A DNA stretch of 64,000 bases from Pseudomonas pseudonitroreducens (lineage in GTDB: Bacteria > Pseudomonadota > Gammaproteobacteria > Pseudomonadales > Pseudomonadaceae). The stretch covers positions 62,001 to 126,000 of the forward strand of contig NZ_BQHJ01000016.1 in the NCBI RefSeq assembly GCF_021603645.1, given 5' to 3'. Below are positions 1 to 11,077 of the stretch, piece by piece. Made by a program: the position numbers and the translations under genes. Numbering within the stretch: the stretch's first letter is position 1; each line of letters begins with the position of its first letter. The notes under the pieces were generated by a model. The model searched no databases, was not told where the DNA came from, and saw only the letters and a program-made list of their open reading frames with translations.

Positions 1-1
1 C

Positions 2-628
2 GGGCAGATCGACATCGGCTGCTTCGAGACCGTCGCCCCGCTCTACCTGCCGCGCCTGATCTCGGGCTTCCGCGAGCGCTATCCGGGCGTGGAAATCCGC
101 ATCAGCGACGGCGAGCAGCAGGAACTGGTGCAGGGCCTTACCGCCGGCCGCTTCGACCTGGCGCTGCTCTACGAACACGACCTGGACGCAACCATCTGCA
201 CCGACCCGCTGATGCCCGCCCAGCGCCCCTACGCGCTGCTGCCGGAGAACCACCGCTTCGCCAAGCAGGACAAGGTGTCCCTGCGCGACCTGGTGCTGGA
301 GCCGATGATCCTGCTGGACGTGCAGCCCAGCCGTACCTACTTCGTGCGCATCTTCGAGGAGCTGGGGCTCAACCCGCACATCGCCTTCAGCTCGCCCTCC
401 ATCGAGATGGTGCGCGGCATGGTCGGCCGTGGTTTCGGCTTCTCGGTGCTGGTGACCCGCCCGCATTCGGAGTGCACCTACGACGGCAAGAAGGTGGTGA
501 TGGTGAACATCGCCGAGGACGTCAGCGCCTCCGGCCTGGTTGCCGCCTGGCTCAAGCGCGCCCAGCTGACCAAGCCGGCGCAGCTGTTCGTCGACTTCGC
601 CCGGGAGGAGCTGAGCGGGAAGCACTGA
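2..628 (+). CDS. LysR-type regulator, C-terminal effector domain (partial)
   Basis: The frame is already open at the window edge and continues through the GTG at 89, so this is the 3' part of a longer gene; the N-terminal helix-turn-helix lies outside the window. The visible ~208 residues read as a type-2 periplasmic-binding-fold LysR effector domain: an opening beta strand (QIDIGCFETVAPLYLPRLI), then the typical 'AGRFDLALLYE' and 'PYALLPENHRFA' segments and a hinge-region 'LEPMILLD'. It ends in TGA just before a REP element. The effector and regulated genes cannot be told from this fragment. Confidence 0.85.
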   Translation, partial: GQIDIGCFETVAPLYLPRLISGFRERYPGVEIRISDGEQQELVQGLTAGRFDLALLYEHDLDATICTDPLMPAQRPYALLPENHRFAKQDKVSLRDLVLEPMILLDVQPSRTYFVRIFEELGLNPHIAFSSPSIEMVRGMVGRGFGFSVLVTRPHSECTYDGKKVVMVNIAEDVSASGLVAAWLKRAQLTKPAQLFVDFAREELSGKH

Positions 629-934
629 TGCCCGCTCTTCGCTCTTCTTGTAGGAGCGAGCTTGCTCGCGAACAGACTTCGGCGCTGCGACCTGCCCTCA
701 CCCTAGCCCTCTCCCGGAGGGAGAGGGGACTGTTCGGCAGGCTCTGAATGCTCGGCACTCCCCGGCTGACTCCGTTACGACCCAACGCTGTGGACGGCTC
801 CCTCTCCTCCTGGGAGAGGGCAGGGGTGAGGGAAACGCCCGAACACCAGACGCCCCTCCCGTCACTCCCCGTGCCTCCCACGGACATCCGGCGTTACAAT
901 CTCGCCCCCTTTCGTTTTCGTCATACCCCGCCCC
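629..934. repeat. Intergenic region with one REP and a palindromic CCCTCACCC-type repeat
   Basis: This 306-base gap has no convincing gene. It holds a single REP unit at 650-673 (core GAGCGAGCTTGCTCGC) and, at 695-728 and 800-832, two inverted copies of a second repeat family beginning CCCTCACCCTAGCCCTCTCC. The outer halves pair with each other over the 138-base span. A -10-like hexamer TACAAT at 895-900 probably belongs to the promoter of the gene starting at 935. Confidence 0.75.
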
Positions 935-1963
935 ATGCTGATCTGGAAAGAGCGCGTGCAGCGCCTCATCACCCTTGTCCTCGGTTTGCTGCAGCGCTAC
1001 CCGCGCGTCATCGCCCTGTTCGGTTTCTGCTCCGGGGTGTTCAGCTTCATCATGGTCGATCGCCACCGTGCCGGTTTCGCCCGCGCCATGGCCATCGTCA
1101 TGCTGGTCAGCTGGATCTGGCTGATGCTGGAAAACCTGCTCACCGACCGCTTCAAGCGCCGCTTCGGCTGGGAAGTGCCACCGGGGCTGCTGCGCTACGC
1201 GACCCAGCTGATCCACCAGGAAAGCCTGTTCTTCTGCCTGCCGTTCTTCTTCGTCACCACCACCTGGAACAGCGGCCAGGCGCTGTTCACCGGCGTGCTG
1301 ACGCTGGCGGGGCTCGCCGCGATCACCGACCCGATCTACTACAAGTGGCTGTCGGTGCGGCGCTGGACCTTCCTCGGCTACCACACCCTGACGCTGTTCG
1401 CGGTGCTGCTCACCGCGCTGCCGATCATCCTCCACCTGAGCACCCCGCAGAGCTACGAAGCCGCGCTGGGCATCGCCGTGCTGCTGTCGTTCCCGAGCCT
1501 CGCGGTGACGGTGAAGATCCACAAATGGTGGCGCTGGTTCGCGTTGATCGGCCTGACCCTGTCCATCGGCGCGGTGGGCTGGTTCGCCCGCGCCTGGGTG
1601 CCGCCCTCGACCCTGTGGATGACCGAGATGGCGGTGACCGAGAGCTTCGACAACGCCCAGCGCACCCCCGGCGACAGCCTGGATACCGTCAGCGTGGCGC
1701 AGATCAAGAGCCAGGGCCTCTACGCCTACACCGCGATCAACGCGCCGCGCGGGCTGAACGAGCGCATCTATCACGCCTGGCGCAAGGACGGCCAGGAAGT
1801 CGATCGCATCGCCCTGGACATCAAGGGCGGCCGCGAAGCCGGCTACCGTGCCTGGACGCACAAGCAGAACTTCCCCAACGACCCCAGTGGCAAATGGCAG
1901 GTACAGGTGCTCACCGAGGCCGGCCAGGTGATCGGCACGCTGAGGTTCGAGGTCACGCCCTGA
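935..1963 (+). CDS. DUF5924-like membrane protein with C-terminal DUF2914-like domain
   Basis: The 342-residue protein has about seven or eight hydrophobic segments in residues 10-225 (for example around 20-45, 50-70, 95-125, 145-170, 175-195, 200-215). A soluble C-terminal domain of ~110 residues follows. Its ending (DRIALDIKGGREAGYRAW, then a G-K-W-Q-V-Q-V strand and TLRFEV) resembles the DUF2914 pattern. I recall DUF5924 proteins in Pseudomonas with this architecture; their function is unknown. The ATG at 935 follows a -10-like TACAAT (895-900), but I see no strong ribosome-binding site. It is an inner-membrane protein of unknown role with the C-terminal domain probably periplasmic. Confidence 0.75.
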   Translation: MLIWKERVQRLITLVLGLLQRYPRVIALFGFCSGVFSFIMVDRHRAGFARAMAIVMLVSWIWLMLENLLTDRFKRRFGWEVPPGLLRYATQLIHQESLFFCLPFFFVTTTWNSGQALFTGVLTLAGLAAITDPIYYKWLSVRRWTFLGYHTLTLFAVLLTALPIILHLSTPQSYEAALGIAVLLSFPSLAVTVKIHKWWRWFALIGLTLSIGAVGWFARAWVPPSTLWMTEMAVTESFDNAQRTPGDSLDTVSVAQIKSQGLYAYTAINAPRGLNERIYHAWRKDGQEVDRIALDIKGGREAGYRAWTHKQNFPNDPSGKWQVQVLTEAGQVIGTLRFEVTP

Positions 1964-2042
1964 CCGCTCGGTATCCTTGACCCGCCTCGGCGCTTTCCTC
2001 TACATAGAGCCTCTCCCGAGAACAAAAAGCGCCGAGAGAGTC

Positions 2043-2882
2043 ATGACCGATACCGCCTTGCACCCGTTCGACCGCGCCGTGGCCCTGCACCCCGTTGCTG
2101 GCCAACCCAACCTCTACGAAGGCCACACCAGCCAGGACTACTGGAACATGGTCGGCCCCTTTGGCGGCGTGACCGCCGCGGTCCTGCTGCAGGGCGCGCT
2201 GCGTCACCCCCAGCTGCTCGGCAGCCCGGTGTCGCTGACGGTGAACTACGCCGCGGCAGTCGTGGCCGGCGCCTTCCAGGTCGAAGCCATCCCGGTGCGC
2301 ACCAACCGCTCGACCCAGCACTGGCTGCTGCAACTGACCCAGGCGGATGAAGCCGGCGAGCAGCAGGTCACCACCACCGCCACCCTGGTCACCGCGCTGC
2401 GCCGCGAAACCTGGAGCCTGACCGACCTGCCCTTCCCGAACCTTGCCCCGGCCAGCGACTTCGAGCCGATGAGCCCAGCCGCCAAGGGCGTGGCCTGGCC
2501 AAAGCAGTACGAGATGCGCCCGGTCTCCGGCGCCTTCCCGACCAAATGGGACGGCAGCGGCGAGACCAGCCGCAGCCAGCTCTGGCTGCGCGACGCCCAG
2601 CCGCGCCCGCTGGACTTCCTGTCCCTGGCGGCGCTGAGCGACATCTTCTACCCGCGCGTCTGGCTGCGCCGCGCCACGCCGGTACCGGCCGGCACCGTGT
2701 CGATCACCACCTACTTCCACACCGACGCCGCGCAACTGGCGGAGGTCGGCACCGGCTACCTGCTGGGCGACGCCCGCGCCCAGGAATTCCGCAACGGCTT
2801 CTTCGACCAGAGCGCCCAGCTGTGGAGCGAGTCCGGCGCGCTGCTGGCGACCAGCAACCAGATCGTTTACTACAAGGAATAA
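2043..2882 (+). CDS. Acyl-CoA thioesterase, double-hotdog (TesB-like) family
   Basis: The 279-residue protein resembles the 4HBT_3/TesB-like fold, two hotdog domains in tandem. The N-terminal half carries the helix-capping 'MVGPFGGVTAAVLLQGAL' typical of the first hotdog. The second half has 'LDFLSLAALSDIFYPRVW', where the conserved Asp lies in the second hotdog helix, followed by the strand 'VSITTYFHTD'. Such enzymes hydrolyse acyl-CoA thioesters in the cytoplasm; chain-length preference cannot be read here. I chose the ATG at 2043 because a purine-rich GAGAGAG sits 4-10 bases upstream, rather than an open frame extending back to 1977. It is monocistronic, ending before a long inverted repeat and a terminator. 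Confidence 0.8.
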   Translation: MTDTALHPFDRAVALHPVAGQPNLYEGHTSQDYWNMVGPFGGVTAAVLLQGALRHPQLLGSPVSLTVNYAAAVVAGAFQVEAIPVRTNRSTQHWLLQLTQADEAGEQQVTTTATLVTALRRETWSLTDLPFPNLAPASDFEPMSPAAKGVAWPKQYEMRPVSGAFPTKWDGSGETSRSQLWLRDAQPRPLDFLSLAALSDIFYPRVWLRRATPVPAGTVSITTYFHTDAAQLAEVGTGYLLGDARAQEFRNGFFDQSAQLWSESGALLATSNQIVYYKE

Positions 2883-2897
2883 CCCGCTTCGCTCCCC

Positions 2898-2979
2898 GTA
2901 GGATGGCGTGGAGCGAAGCGATACCCATCAACTTCGCCGACACCGCGCGATGGGTATCGCTTCGCTCCACCCATCCTAC
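2898..2979. repeat. 82-bp imperfect inverted repeat (GTAGGATGG...CCATCCTAC)
   Basis: The two arms, each about 32 bases, contain GGAGCGAAGCGATACCCATC and its reverse complement around a short centre. It lies between a stop codon and a terminator and encodes nothing. This is a repeat family distinct from the GAGCGAGC REP elements in the same window. Confidence 0.8.
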
Positions 2980-3025
2980 ATAGATGCTCACTCTGGCCCG
3001 TTCCCTGTGGCGAAAAGAGGCGCAT

Positions 3026-3056
3026 AAAAAAGCCCGGCACTTGGCCGGGCTTTTTC
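3026..3056. terminator. Bidirectional Rho-independent terminator
   Basis: The stem AGCCCGGC / GCCGGGCT has A-runs on the left and T-runs on the right, so it can terminate both the thioesterase gene (plus) and the convergent YjdM-like gene (minus). Confidence 0.85.
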
Positions 3057-3073
3057 ATCGCTGCGCGGAAGGC

Positions 3074-3415
3074 TCAGACCTTGCGCACGAACTCCGATTT
3101 CAGCTTCATCGCGCCGATGCCGTCGATCTTGCAGTCGATGTCGTGATCGCCGTCGACCAGGCGGATGTTCTTCACCTTGGTGCCGACCTTCACCACCAGG
3201 GACGAGCCCTTGACCTTGAGGTCCTTGATCACGGTGACGGTATCGCCGTCCTGCAGCAGGTTGCCGACCGAATCCTTGATCACGCGTGCGTCGCCATCGG
3301 CCTCGGCGGATGCATCGGCGGACCACTCATGGGCGCACTCGGGGCACACCAGCTGGGCGCCGTCTTCGTAGGTGTATTCGGAGTTGCATTTGGGGCAGGG
3401 CGGCAGCTGGCTCAC
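3074..3415 (-). CDS. PhnA/YjdM-like zinc-ribbon protein
   Basis: The 113-residue protein opens with two CxxC pairs (CPKC at about 7-10 and CPEC at about 24-27), forming a zinc ribbon. The basic KOW-like C-terminal domain characteristic of the YjdM/PhnA family follows ([13 protein letters not shown], then [18 protein letters not shown]). Despite the historical 'alkylphosphonate uptake' label, the biochemical function of this family is not well established. The start is a GTG at 3415, since that gives the usual family length; the frame remains open upstream but encodes no family sequence there. It is convergent with the thioesterase and shares its terminator. Confidence 0.85.
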   Translation of the reverse strand: MSQLPPCPKCNSEYTYEDGAQLVCPECAHEWSADASAEADGDARVIKDSVGNLLQDGDTVTVIKDLKVKGSSLVVKVGTKVKNIRLVDGDHDIDCKIDGIGAMKLKSEFVRKV

Positions 3416-3578
3416 GGCGGTTCTCACAGTGGAAACGGTAAAAAAGACCGCAGAGTATATAAGGTTTCTCCCGTCCCTGCCCGGCAACAGAGTTGGCAAT
3501 GAGCCAGCACCGTTACAAAAGCGTAAGAATCCATCGCTATAACAGGCGGCCACTTCGATAAGAAAAGGACGCCACGCC

Positions 3579-6551
3579 ATGCTGCACAAGCCCTCCCCGC
3601 TCGCGCTGAGCATCGCCGTCGTGCTGGCGAGCCTGGCCGCCGAAACCGCCAACGCTGTTCCAGTATCGCCGATCATCAGCGACGCCCAGACCAACAGCCG
3701 CACCTTGGCCAACCAGGACACCCTGACGGTCACCCGCACCGGCAGCCTGGTCACCAGCGGCAAGAGCCTCGACCTCAAGGGCGCGGCCACCGGCAGCGGC
3801 GTGGTCATCGACAACAGCGGCCTGTTGCAGTCCAGCACTGGCCGCGTGGTCGATACCTCCGGCAGCGACAGCACCACGCGCTTCTACCAGATCATCAACC
3901 GTGAGGGCGGCCGGATCGTCGGCTACGACGACGCCATCCGCATGAACAATCCGTTCAGCGCCGGCAGCCTGCTGATCGACAACGCCGGCAGCATCACCTC
4001 GGCCACCGGCCAGGCGCTGGACCTGGACAAGCTGCAGAGCGCCGCGACCACTACGATCATCAACCGCGCCAGCGGGGTCATCCACAGCGACGGCAACGAC
4101 GCCATTCGCCCCGGCGGCAACGCGAGCATCACGAACTACGGCGAGATCAGTAGCTCCGACATGATCACCGCCGACACCAAGAACGACGGCATCGACTTCC
4201 AGGGCGCCGCGGGCGGCCACGTGGAAAACCACGGCCTGATCAGCGGCGGCCGCCACGGCATCACCACCGATGTGGGCGCCACCCTGATCAACTACGAAGA
4301 CGGCGTGATCATCGGCCGCAACGGCTCGGGCTTCGGCTCCGACGGCGACGGCACGGTGATCAACTACGGGCGCATCAGCGGCGCCTACAACGGCCTGGTA
4401 CCGGACGGCGACGGCGATGGCGTGGACATCGACTACACCGGCCACATCGAGAACCACGGCATCATCGAGGGCCTCGGCGCCGCCGGTTCGAAAGACGGCT
4501 CGCCCAACGGCAGCGAAGGCATCGCCATGGGCGGCGGCAGCATCATCAACTACGCCGGCGCGATCATCCGCAGCGTCGACCGCGGCATCCTGGTCGACGA
4601 CGGCAACGGCAACAGCGGCTTCAGCTCCACCACCCTGGAAAACCACGGCACGATTTCCGGCGAAAAACTCTCCGGGGTGACTCTTTCCGGTGACCTCGAC
4701 GATACCGTGATCAACGACGGTCTGATCCACGGCGGCAACGGCATCGCCCTGGAAATGGGTGGCGGCAACGACCGCCTGGTGCTGCTCTCCGGCAGCCGCT
4801 TCGAAGGCCTGGTGGACGGTGGCAGCGGCCGCGATAGCGTGACCCTGGACGACGCCGCCGGCGGCAGCTTCGGCAACAGCGTCAACTTCGAGTGGCTGGA
4901 CGTGAAACAGGGCAGTTGGGCGCTCTCCAGCACCAACGATTTCAGCGAAGGCGGCGAAGTCTTCAGCGGTGCCAGCCTGAGCAACACCGGCAGCATTCTC
5001 GGCACCCTGCAGGTCGACCAGGGCGCCACCTTCTCGGGCAGCGGCAGTGTCGGCGGGCTGAACGTCGCCGGCAGCCTGGTCGCCTCGCCGGCATCAGGAG
5101 CCCCCCATGTCACTGGCGACCTGAACCTGCAGAGTGGCTCGACCCTGTCCTTCGGCGTGGAGCCCAGCGGCGCCCACGCCACCGTGCAGGTGGACGGAGC
5201 AACCCGTATCGACGGCGCGCACCTCGCCGTGCAGGCCGGCAGCGGTAACTGGCCGTGGCAGAGCAGCGTGCAGGTGATCAGCTCCAGCGGCGGCGTCAGC
5301 GGCCAGTTCGCCGACGTGAAGAGTAACTTCGCCTTCCTCACCCCGACCCTGAGCTACAGCGCCAGCGGCGTCGACCTGCAACTGACCCGCAACGACGTGC
5401 AGTTCGGCGATCTCGCCAGCAGCAGCAATGGCCGCAACGCCGCCTCCGCACTGCAGAGCCAGAACGGCGGCGCACTGTACAACGCGCTGATCACCAGCGA
5501 CGCAGGCAACGCCAGCGCGGCCCTGGAGCAACTGGCCGGCGCCAGCAATGCCAGCCTTGCCGCCGCGACCATCGCCGGCAGCCAGCAGGTTGGCAGCGCC
5601 ATGCTCAACGCCGTGCGCCAACTGGGCAGCAGCAGCTTGCTGGCAGCCACCGAGCGCGGCGATACGCCGATGTTCGCCGCCACTGGCGTACCCAGTGCAG
5701 CGCGCAACCTCAACGACCCGAACGCCGCCGGCCGCCTGTGGGTGCAGGGCATCGGCAGCCACGGCAAGCTCGACGCGCACGACAACAGCGGCGACCTGCA
5801 ACAGAACACCGGCGGCACCCTGCTCGGCGCCGACTGGGCAGTGACCCCGGACTGGCGCCTGGGCGTGCTGGGCGGCTACTCACACACTGACCTGGATGGC
5901 AGCGGCGGTGTTTCCGGCGATATCGACAGCTGGCACCTGGGCGCCTACGCGCTGCACCAGAGCGGCCCGCTGGCCGTGCGACTGGGCGCGGCCTACAGCA
6001 GCCACGACGGCGAGAGCAAACGCCGGGTCGAATTCGACGGCTTCAGCGATCGCCCCAAAGGTGACTATGACGCCGACAGCTGGCAGGCCTTCGCCGAGAC
6101 CGGCTACGCCATGGGCAGCGGCCGCCTGAGCGCCGAGCCCTACGCACGCCTGGACTATCAGCGCTACGAGCGCGATTCGTACAACGAGAAAGGCGGCGCC
6201 GCCGCACTGCACGTCGACTCCCAGGACCAGGACAACCTGAGCAGCACCCTGGGCCTGCGCATCGCCCGCCTGGATACCCTGAGCAACGGCATGAGCTTCA
6301 CCCCGCGCCTGGGCCTGGGCTGGCGTCACACCTTCGGCGATATCGACAGCCAGACCCGCCAGTCCTTCATTGCCGGCGGTGATGCCTTCAGCGTCCAGGG
6401 CACGGCGCTGGACCGCAACAGTCTGCTGCTGGACGTCGGCTTCGACGTCGGCGTGTCGGCACGCAATACCCTCGGCATCGGCTACAGCGGCCAGATGGGC
6501 AGCAACGCGCAGAACCACGCCCTGATCGCGCAGTGGCAGATGGCGTTCTGA
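3579..6551 (+). CDS. Autotransporter (type Va) with beta-helix passenger
   Basis: The 990-residue protein starts with a Sec signal peptide (basic N terminus, hydrophobic stretch, cleavage near 'ANA' at residue 26). Residues ~30-600 are a repetitive, glycine- and asparagine-rich passenger, with recurring 'INYG.ISG' and 'ENHG.I.G' turns typical of a right-handed beta helix. From about residue 715 ('[13 protein letters not shown]') to the end is the autotransporter barrel, finishing in phenylalanine as outer-membrane proteins do. It should be surface exposed. I see no catalytic motif (no GDSL or subtilase triad), so adhesion is as likely as enzymatic activity. AAAAGGA lies 9-15 bases upstream of the ATG; a weak -35/-10 pair (TTACAA 3513, TATAAC 3538) precedes it. 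Confidence 0.9.
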   Translation: MLHKPSPLALSIAVVLASLAAETANAVPVSPIISDAQTNSRTLANQDTLTVTRTGSLVTSGKSLDLKGAATGSGVVIDNSGLLQSSTGRVVDTSGSDSTTRFYQIINREGGRIVGYDDAIRMNNPFSAGSLLIDNAGSITSATGQALDLDKLQSAATTTIINRASGVIHSDGNDAIRPGGNASITNYGEISSSDMITADTKNDGIDFQGAAGGHVENHGLISGGRHGITTDVGATLINYEDGVIIGRNGSGFGSDGDGTVINYGRISGAYNGLVPDGDGDGVDIDYTGHIENHGIIEGLGAAGSKDGSPNGSEGIAMGGGSIINYAGAIIRSVDRGILVDDGNGNSGFSSTTLENHGTISGEKLSGVTLSGDLDDTVINDGLIHGGNGIALEMGGGNDRLVLLSGSRFEGLVDGGSGRDSVTLDDAAGGSFGNSVNFEWLDVKQGSWALSSTNDFSEGGEVFSGASLSNTGSILGTLQVDQGATFSGSGSVGGLNVAGSLVASPASGAPHVTGDLNLQSGSTLSFGVEPSGAHATVQVDGATRIDGAHLAVQAGSGNWPWQSSVQVISSSGGVSGQFADVKSNFAFLTPTLSYSASGVDLQLTRNDVQFGDLASSSNGRNAASALQSQNGGALYNALITSDAGNASAALEQLAGASNASLAAATIAGSQQVGSAMLNAVRQLGSSSLLAATERGDTPMFAATGVPSAARNLNDPNAAGRLWVQGIGSHGKLDAHDNSGDLQQNTGGTLLGADWAVTPDWRLGVLGGYSHTDLDGSGGVSGDIDSWHLGAYALHQSGPLAVRLGAAYSSHDGESKRRVEFDGFSDRPKGDYDADSWQAFAETGYAMGSGRLSAEPYARLDYQRYERDSYNEKGGAAALHVDSQDQDNLSSTLGLRIARLDTLSNGMSFTPRLGLGWRHTFGDIDSQTRQSFIAGGDAFSVQGTALDRNSLLLDVGFDVGVSARNTLGIGYSGQMGSNAQNHALIAQWQMAF

Positions 6552-6567
6552 TTCTGCTCGTAAGACG

Positions 6568-6595
6568 AAAAGCCCGGCATTCGCCGGGCTTTTTG
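6568..6595 (+). terminator. Rho-independent terminator after the autotransporter
   Basis: The stem AAAGCCCGGC / GCCGGGCTTT with a short ATTC-containing loop ends in a T-run, 17 bases after the autotransporter stop. Confidence 0.9.
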
Positions 6596-6737
6596 CAGGT
6601 GTCGTTTAGACCAGAGATTCAGAATATTCGCAGCCCTTCTCGGAGCGAGGCCTGTGGTCCCATCGAGCGCTGACGGCAAAGCTTGCCGCCCCGGTCAACT
6701 GACCGGCATCCGCCCAACCTCGATGAGTGAGCACTCC

Positions 6738-6971
6738 ATGAAAAAATTCTGCATCCTGATCGCCGCCTGCGCCGTTCTCGCCGCATGCGATAAGAAAGAC
6801 GAGCAAGCCTCGCAGACCGCCGTTCCCGCCACCGTTACCCAACAGGAAGCCAAGCCTGTGGCGCAACCGGAGCCCAAGCCGGCAGAACAGCCAGCAGCAT
6901 CCGAACAAGCCAGCGCGCCGGCCCAACCGGCAGCCGAAGAAGCCAAGCCGGCCGACGACAAGCAGCAGTAA
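6738..6971 (+). CDS. Small Ala/Pro/Glu-rich lipoprotein
   Basis: The 77-residue product begins MKKFCILIAACAVLAAC, a lipoprotein signal peptide with lipobox LAAC, leaving a mature protein of about 60 residues that starts CDKKDE. The rest is low complexity, with repeated Lys-Pro, Ala-Glu-Pro and Gln-Pro, predicted disordered, and no recognisable domain. An in-frame ATG at 6723 adds five residues, but 6738 has GAGTGAG upstream and gives a normal signal peptide. It is probably anchored to the outer membrane (Asp at +2 might instead favour inner-membrane retention). Function unknown. Confidence 0.7.
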   Translation: MKKFCILIAACAVLAACDKKDEQASQTAVPATVTQQEAKPVAQPEPKPAEQPAASEQASAPAQPAAEEAKPADDKQQ

Positions 6972-7013
6972 AACCCGCAAGCCGCTGCCGCAATGCGCCG
7001 GCGCAGCACACCG

Positions 7014-7042
7014 GCCAGCCGCCTTCGGGCGGCTGGCTGTTT
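7014..7042 (+). terminator. Rho-independent terminator with TTCG tetraloop
   Basis: A perfect 10-bp stem, GCCAGCCGCC / GGCGGCTGGC, closes a TTCG loop and is followed by TGTTTTC. It lies downstream of the small lipoprotein and abuts the stop of the convergent cytochrome gene. Confidence 0.85.
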
Positions 7043-7666
7043 TCAGGGCTGTAACTGGCTGAGATAGGCCGTCAGCGTGGCGATATCGTCCTCACTGAGC
7101 AACCCCGCCACCGCCAGCATCGGCGAACCGGCTCGGCTCGGGTCCTTGTCCCGGTAGCGCTGCAGGGCGTGGGTCAGGTAGGCCCGCGGCTGTCCGGCGA
7201 TGCGCGGGAAGCCATCGTGGCCCATGGCCTTGTCACCGTGGCAGGTAACGCAGACCGTGGCGAAACGCTGGGCGCCCTGCTCCACCAGCGCTTTGTCCGG
7301 TGCCGCTTCCGTACGTGGCACGACCTTCTGCTGGCTGAAGTAGTAGGCGATGTTGACCCGTTCGTTGATGGTCAACAGCTTGGCCGCCTGGTTCATCACG
7401 AAGTCGGTGCGCTGGCCGTCGACGTATTTCTCGAAGGCGTCGAAGAGGTACTGCGGGTTCTGCCCGGCCAGGTTGGGGATGTAATCGCGCTTGCTGTTGC
7501 CATCCTTGCCGTGGCACTTGCTGCACAGCAGGATGCGTTCCTCGGCGGCGGCATAGGCTTGCTCGCGCTTGGCCGGGTCCTTTTCCAGGGCGGCCAGCCG
7601 ATCCATCATCTCCGAGGCCTGCGCGACTCCGCACAGCAGCACCCACAACAGAACGACTCTTCCCAT
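7043..7666 (-). CDS. Periplasmic dihaem cytochrome c (c4-like)
   Basis: The 207-residue protein has a signal peptide (MGRVVLLWVLLCGVAQA) and two class I cytochrome c domains, each with one haem motif: CSKCH near residue 47 and CVTCH near residue 138. The pattern 'NLAGQNPQYL' after the first haem and 'RIAGQPRAYL' after the second is typical of cytochrome c4 and related dihaem cytochromes that shuttle electrons to terminal oxidases or reductases in the periplasm. The ATG at 7666 fits the signal peptide; the frame stays open upstream but encodes no family sequence. Whether it supports the denitrification genes further along is unknown. Confidence 0.85.
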   Translation of the reverse strand: MGRVVLLWVLLCGVAQASEMMDRLAALEKDPAKREQAYAAAEERILLCSKCHGKDGNSKRDYIPNLAGQNPQYLFDAFEKYVDGQRTDFVMNQAAKLLTINERVNIAYYFSQQKVVPRTEAAPDKALVEQGAQRFATVCVTCHGDKAMGHDGFPRIAGQPRAYLTHALQRYRDKDPSRAGSPMLAVAGLLSEDDIATLTAYLSQLQP

Positions 7667-7769
7667 CGCCAGACCCTGGTCAGTTTTCCCAGCATCGACG
7701 CTAATGAGTTTCTGAAGGAAATTTCCGACCTGGATCAACCATTCGGTTCGAGCAGAAGTGAACGGGCGC

Positions 7770-7802
7770 GCAAAAAAAAGGGGGAGCATCGTGCTCCCCC
7801 GT
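7770..7802 (-). terminator. Rho-independent terminator of the pyruvate carboxylase operon
   Basis: Read on the minus strand, GGGGGAGCA-CGA-TGCTCCCCC is followed by eight T residues. It lies about 35 bases beyond the stop of the biotin-carrier subunit gene. Confidence 0.9.
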
Positions 7803-7835
7803 GGGACTGAACCTTAAAGACCCGTCTGTCCTTGG

Positions 7836-9650
7836 TCAGCCTTCAATTTCAACCAGGATCTCACCAGGGTTGACCCGGTCGCCCTTGGCTACGTGGATGG
7901 CCTTCACGGTGCCGGCAATACCCGCCTGCACCTCGGTCTCCATCTTCATCGCTTCGGTGATCAGCACGGCCTGGCCGGCCTTCACGCTGTCGCCTTCCTT
8001 CACCAGCACATCGACGATGTTGCCCGGCATGGTAGTGCTGACATGGCCCGGCTCGCTGGCCTGCTTGCGCTTGTTGTTGCCGCCGCCGATGAACTCGTTG
8101 AGCGGCTCGAACACCACTTCTTCCGGCATGCCGTCCACCGACAGGTAGAAGTGGCGCTTGCCGTCGGTCTTCACGCCGACGCCGGTGATGTCCACGCGGT
8201 AGCTTTCGCCATGCACGTCGACCACGAACTCGGTCGGTACGCCCTCACCGCCAGCGGCGGCGACGCCCTTGCCATTGGGGATCGGCAACAGCTCTTCGGG
8301 TTTCAGGGTGCCGGCGGCGCGTTCCTCGAGGAACTTGCGGCCGATGTCCGGGAACATGGCGTAGGTGAGCACGTCCTCTTCGGACTTGGCGACACTGCCG
8401 ATCTCTTCGCGCAGCTTGTTCAGCTCCGGCTTGATCAGGTCGGCCGGGCGCACGTCGATGACTTCCTCGTTGCCGATGGCCTGGCGGCGCAGTTGCTCGT
8501 TGATCTTGCCCGGCGCCTTGCCGTAGCGGCCCTGTAGGTAGAGCTTCACCTCGTTGGTGATGGTCTTGTAGCGCTCGCCGGCCAGCACGTTGAAGAACGC
8601 CTGGGTGCCGACGATCTGCGAGGTCGGAGTAACCAGGGGCGGGAAGCCGAGGTCTTCACGCACGCGGGGGATTTCCGCGAGCACTTCGGGCATGCGGTTC
8701 AGCGCGCCCTGCTCCTTGAGCTGGTTGGCCAGGTTGGAAATCATCCCGCCCGGTACCTGGTTGACCTGCACGCGGGTATCCACGCCGGTGAACTCGCTCT
8801 CGAACTGGTGGTACTTCTTGCGCACGGCGTGGAAGTACATGCCGATTTCCTGGATCAGTTCCAGGTCCAGGCCGGTATCGAACGGCGTGTCACGCAGCGC
8901 GGCGACCATGGATTCGGTACCCGGGTGGCTGGTGCCCCAGGCCATGCTGGAGATCGCCGTGTCGATGCGGTCAGCGCCGTTTTCCACCGCCTTGAGCTGG
9001 CACATGCTGGCGACGCCGGCGGTGTCGTGGGAGTGCACCACCACGTCCAGCGGCAGCGCCTCTTTCAGCGCCTTGACCAGCTCGCCGGTGGCGTAGGGGG
9101 TCAGCAGGCCGGCCATGTCCTTGATGGCGATGGAGTCCACGCCCATGTCAGCCATGGCTTTGCCCTGGGCGACGAACGCATCGATGGTGTGCACCGGGCT
9201 GGTGGTATAGGCGATGGTGCCCTGGGCGTGCTTGCCGGCGGCCTTCACGGCTTCGATGGAGACGCGCAGGTTACGCACGTCGTTCATCGCGTCGAAGATG
9301 CGGAACACGTCGATGCCGTTGACCGCCGCCTTGGCGACGAAGGCACGCACCACGTCATCGCTGTAGTGGCGGTAGCCGAGCAGGTTCTGCCCGCGCAGGA
9401 GCATCTGCAGGCGGGTGTTGGGCAGCGCGGCCTTGAGCTTGCGCAGACGCTCCCACGGGTCTTCCTTGAGGAAGCGCACGCAGGCGTCGAAGGTGGCGCC
9501 GCCCCAGACTTCCAGCGACCAGTAGCCGACCTTGTCGAGCTTGTCGCAGATGGGAAGCATGTCCTCGGTGCGCATCCGGGTCGCCAGCAGCGACTGGTGG
9601 GCGTCGCGCAGGATGGTATCGGTGACGGTGACTTTCTTGGCAACGGTCAT
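7836..9650 (-). CDS. pycB: Pyruvate carboxylase subunit B (carboxyltransferase + biotin carrier; OadA-like)
   Basis: The 604-residue protein has an HMGL-like carboxyltransferase TIM barrel (starting 'VTDTILRDAHQS', with the metal-binding 'VHSHDT' motif), then the PYC/OADA domain. A C-terminal biotinyl domain carries the attachment lysine in 'VLITEAMKMETEV' about 35 residues from the end. With the neighbouring biotin carboxylase it forms a two-subunit pyruvate carboxylase that makes oxaloacetate for anaplerosis; the same architecture is often annotated as oxaloacetate decarboxylase alpha (oadA). No membrane OadB/OadG partners are present, which favours pyruvate carboxylase. The ATG at 9650 has GAGGA eight bases upstream; a GTG at 9665 would overlap the preceding gene. 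It starts 11 bases after the carboxylase stop. Confidence 0.92.
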   Translation of the reverse strand: MTVAKKVTVTDTILRDAHQSLLATRMRTEDMLPICDKLDKVGYWSLEVWGGATFDACVRFLKEDPWERLRKLKAALPNTRLQMLLRGQNLLGYRHYSDDVVRAFVAKAAVNGIDVFRIFDAMNDVRNLRVSIEAVKAAGKHAQGTIAYTTSPVHTIDAFVAQGKAMADMGVDSIAIKDMAGLLTPYATGELVKALKEALPLDVVVHSHDTAGVASMCQLKAVENGADRIDTAISSMAWGTSHPGTESMVAALRDTPFDTGLDLELIQEIGMYFHAVRKKYHQFESEFTGVDTRVQVNQVPGGMISNLANQLKEQGALNRMPEVLAEIPRVREDLGFPPLVTPTSQIVGTQAFFNVLAGERYKTITNEVKLYLQGRYGKAPGKINEQLRRQAIGNEEVIDVRPADLIKPELNKLREEIGSVAKSEEDVLTYAMFPDIGRKFLEERAAGTLKPEELLPIPNGKGVAAAGGEGVPTEFVVDVHGESYRVDITGVGVKTDGKRHFYLSVDGMPEEVVFEPLNEFIGGGNNKRKQASEPGHVSTTMPGNIVDVLVKEGDSVKAGQAVLITEAMKMETEVQAGIAGTVKAIHVAKGDRVNPGEILVEIEG

Positions 9651-9661
9651 GTACGTGATCC

Positions 9662-11077
<1,416 letters not shown>

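Noticed and set aside
3537-4730. Long minus-strand open frame opposite the autotransporter
   Set aside because: Its composition (Ala/Val/Asp repeats) mirrors the passenger repeats on the other strand; there is no ribosome site or recognisable domain.
7836-9650. Na+-pumping oxaloacetate decarboxylase alpha subunit
   Set aside because: No membrane beta or gamma subunits are present, and the partner gene is a biotin carboxylase, so two-subunit pyruvate carboxylase fits better.
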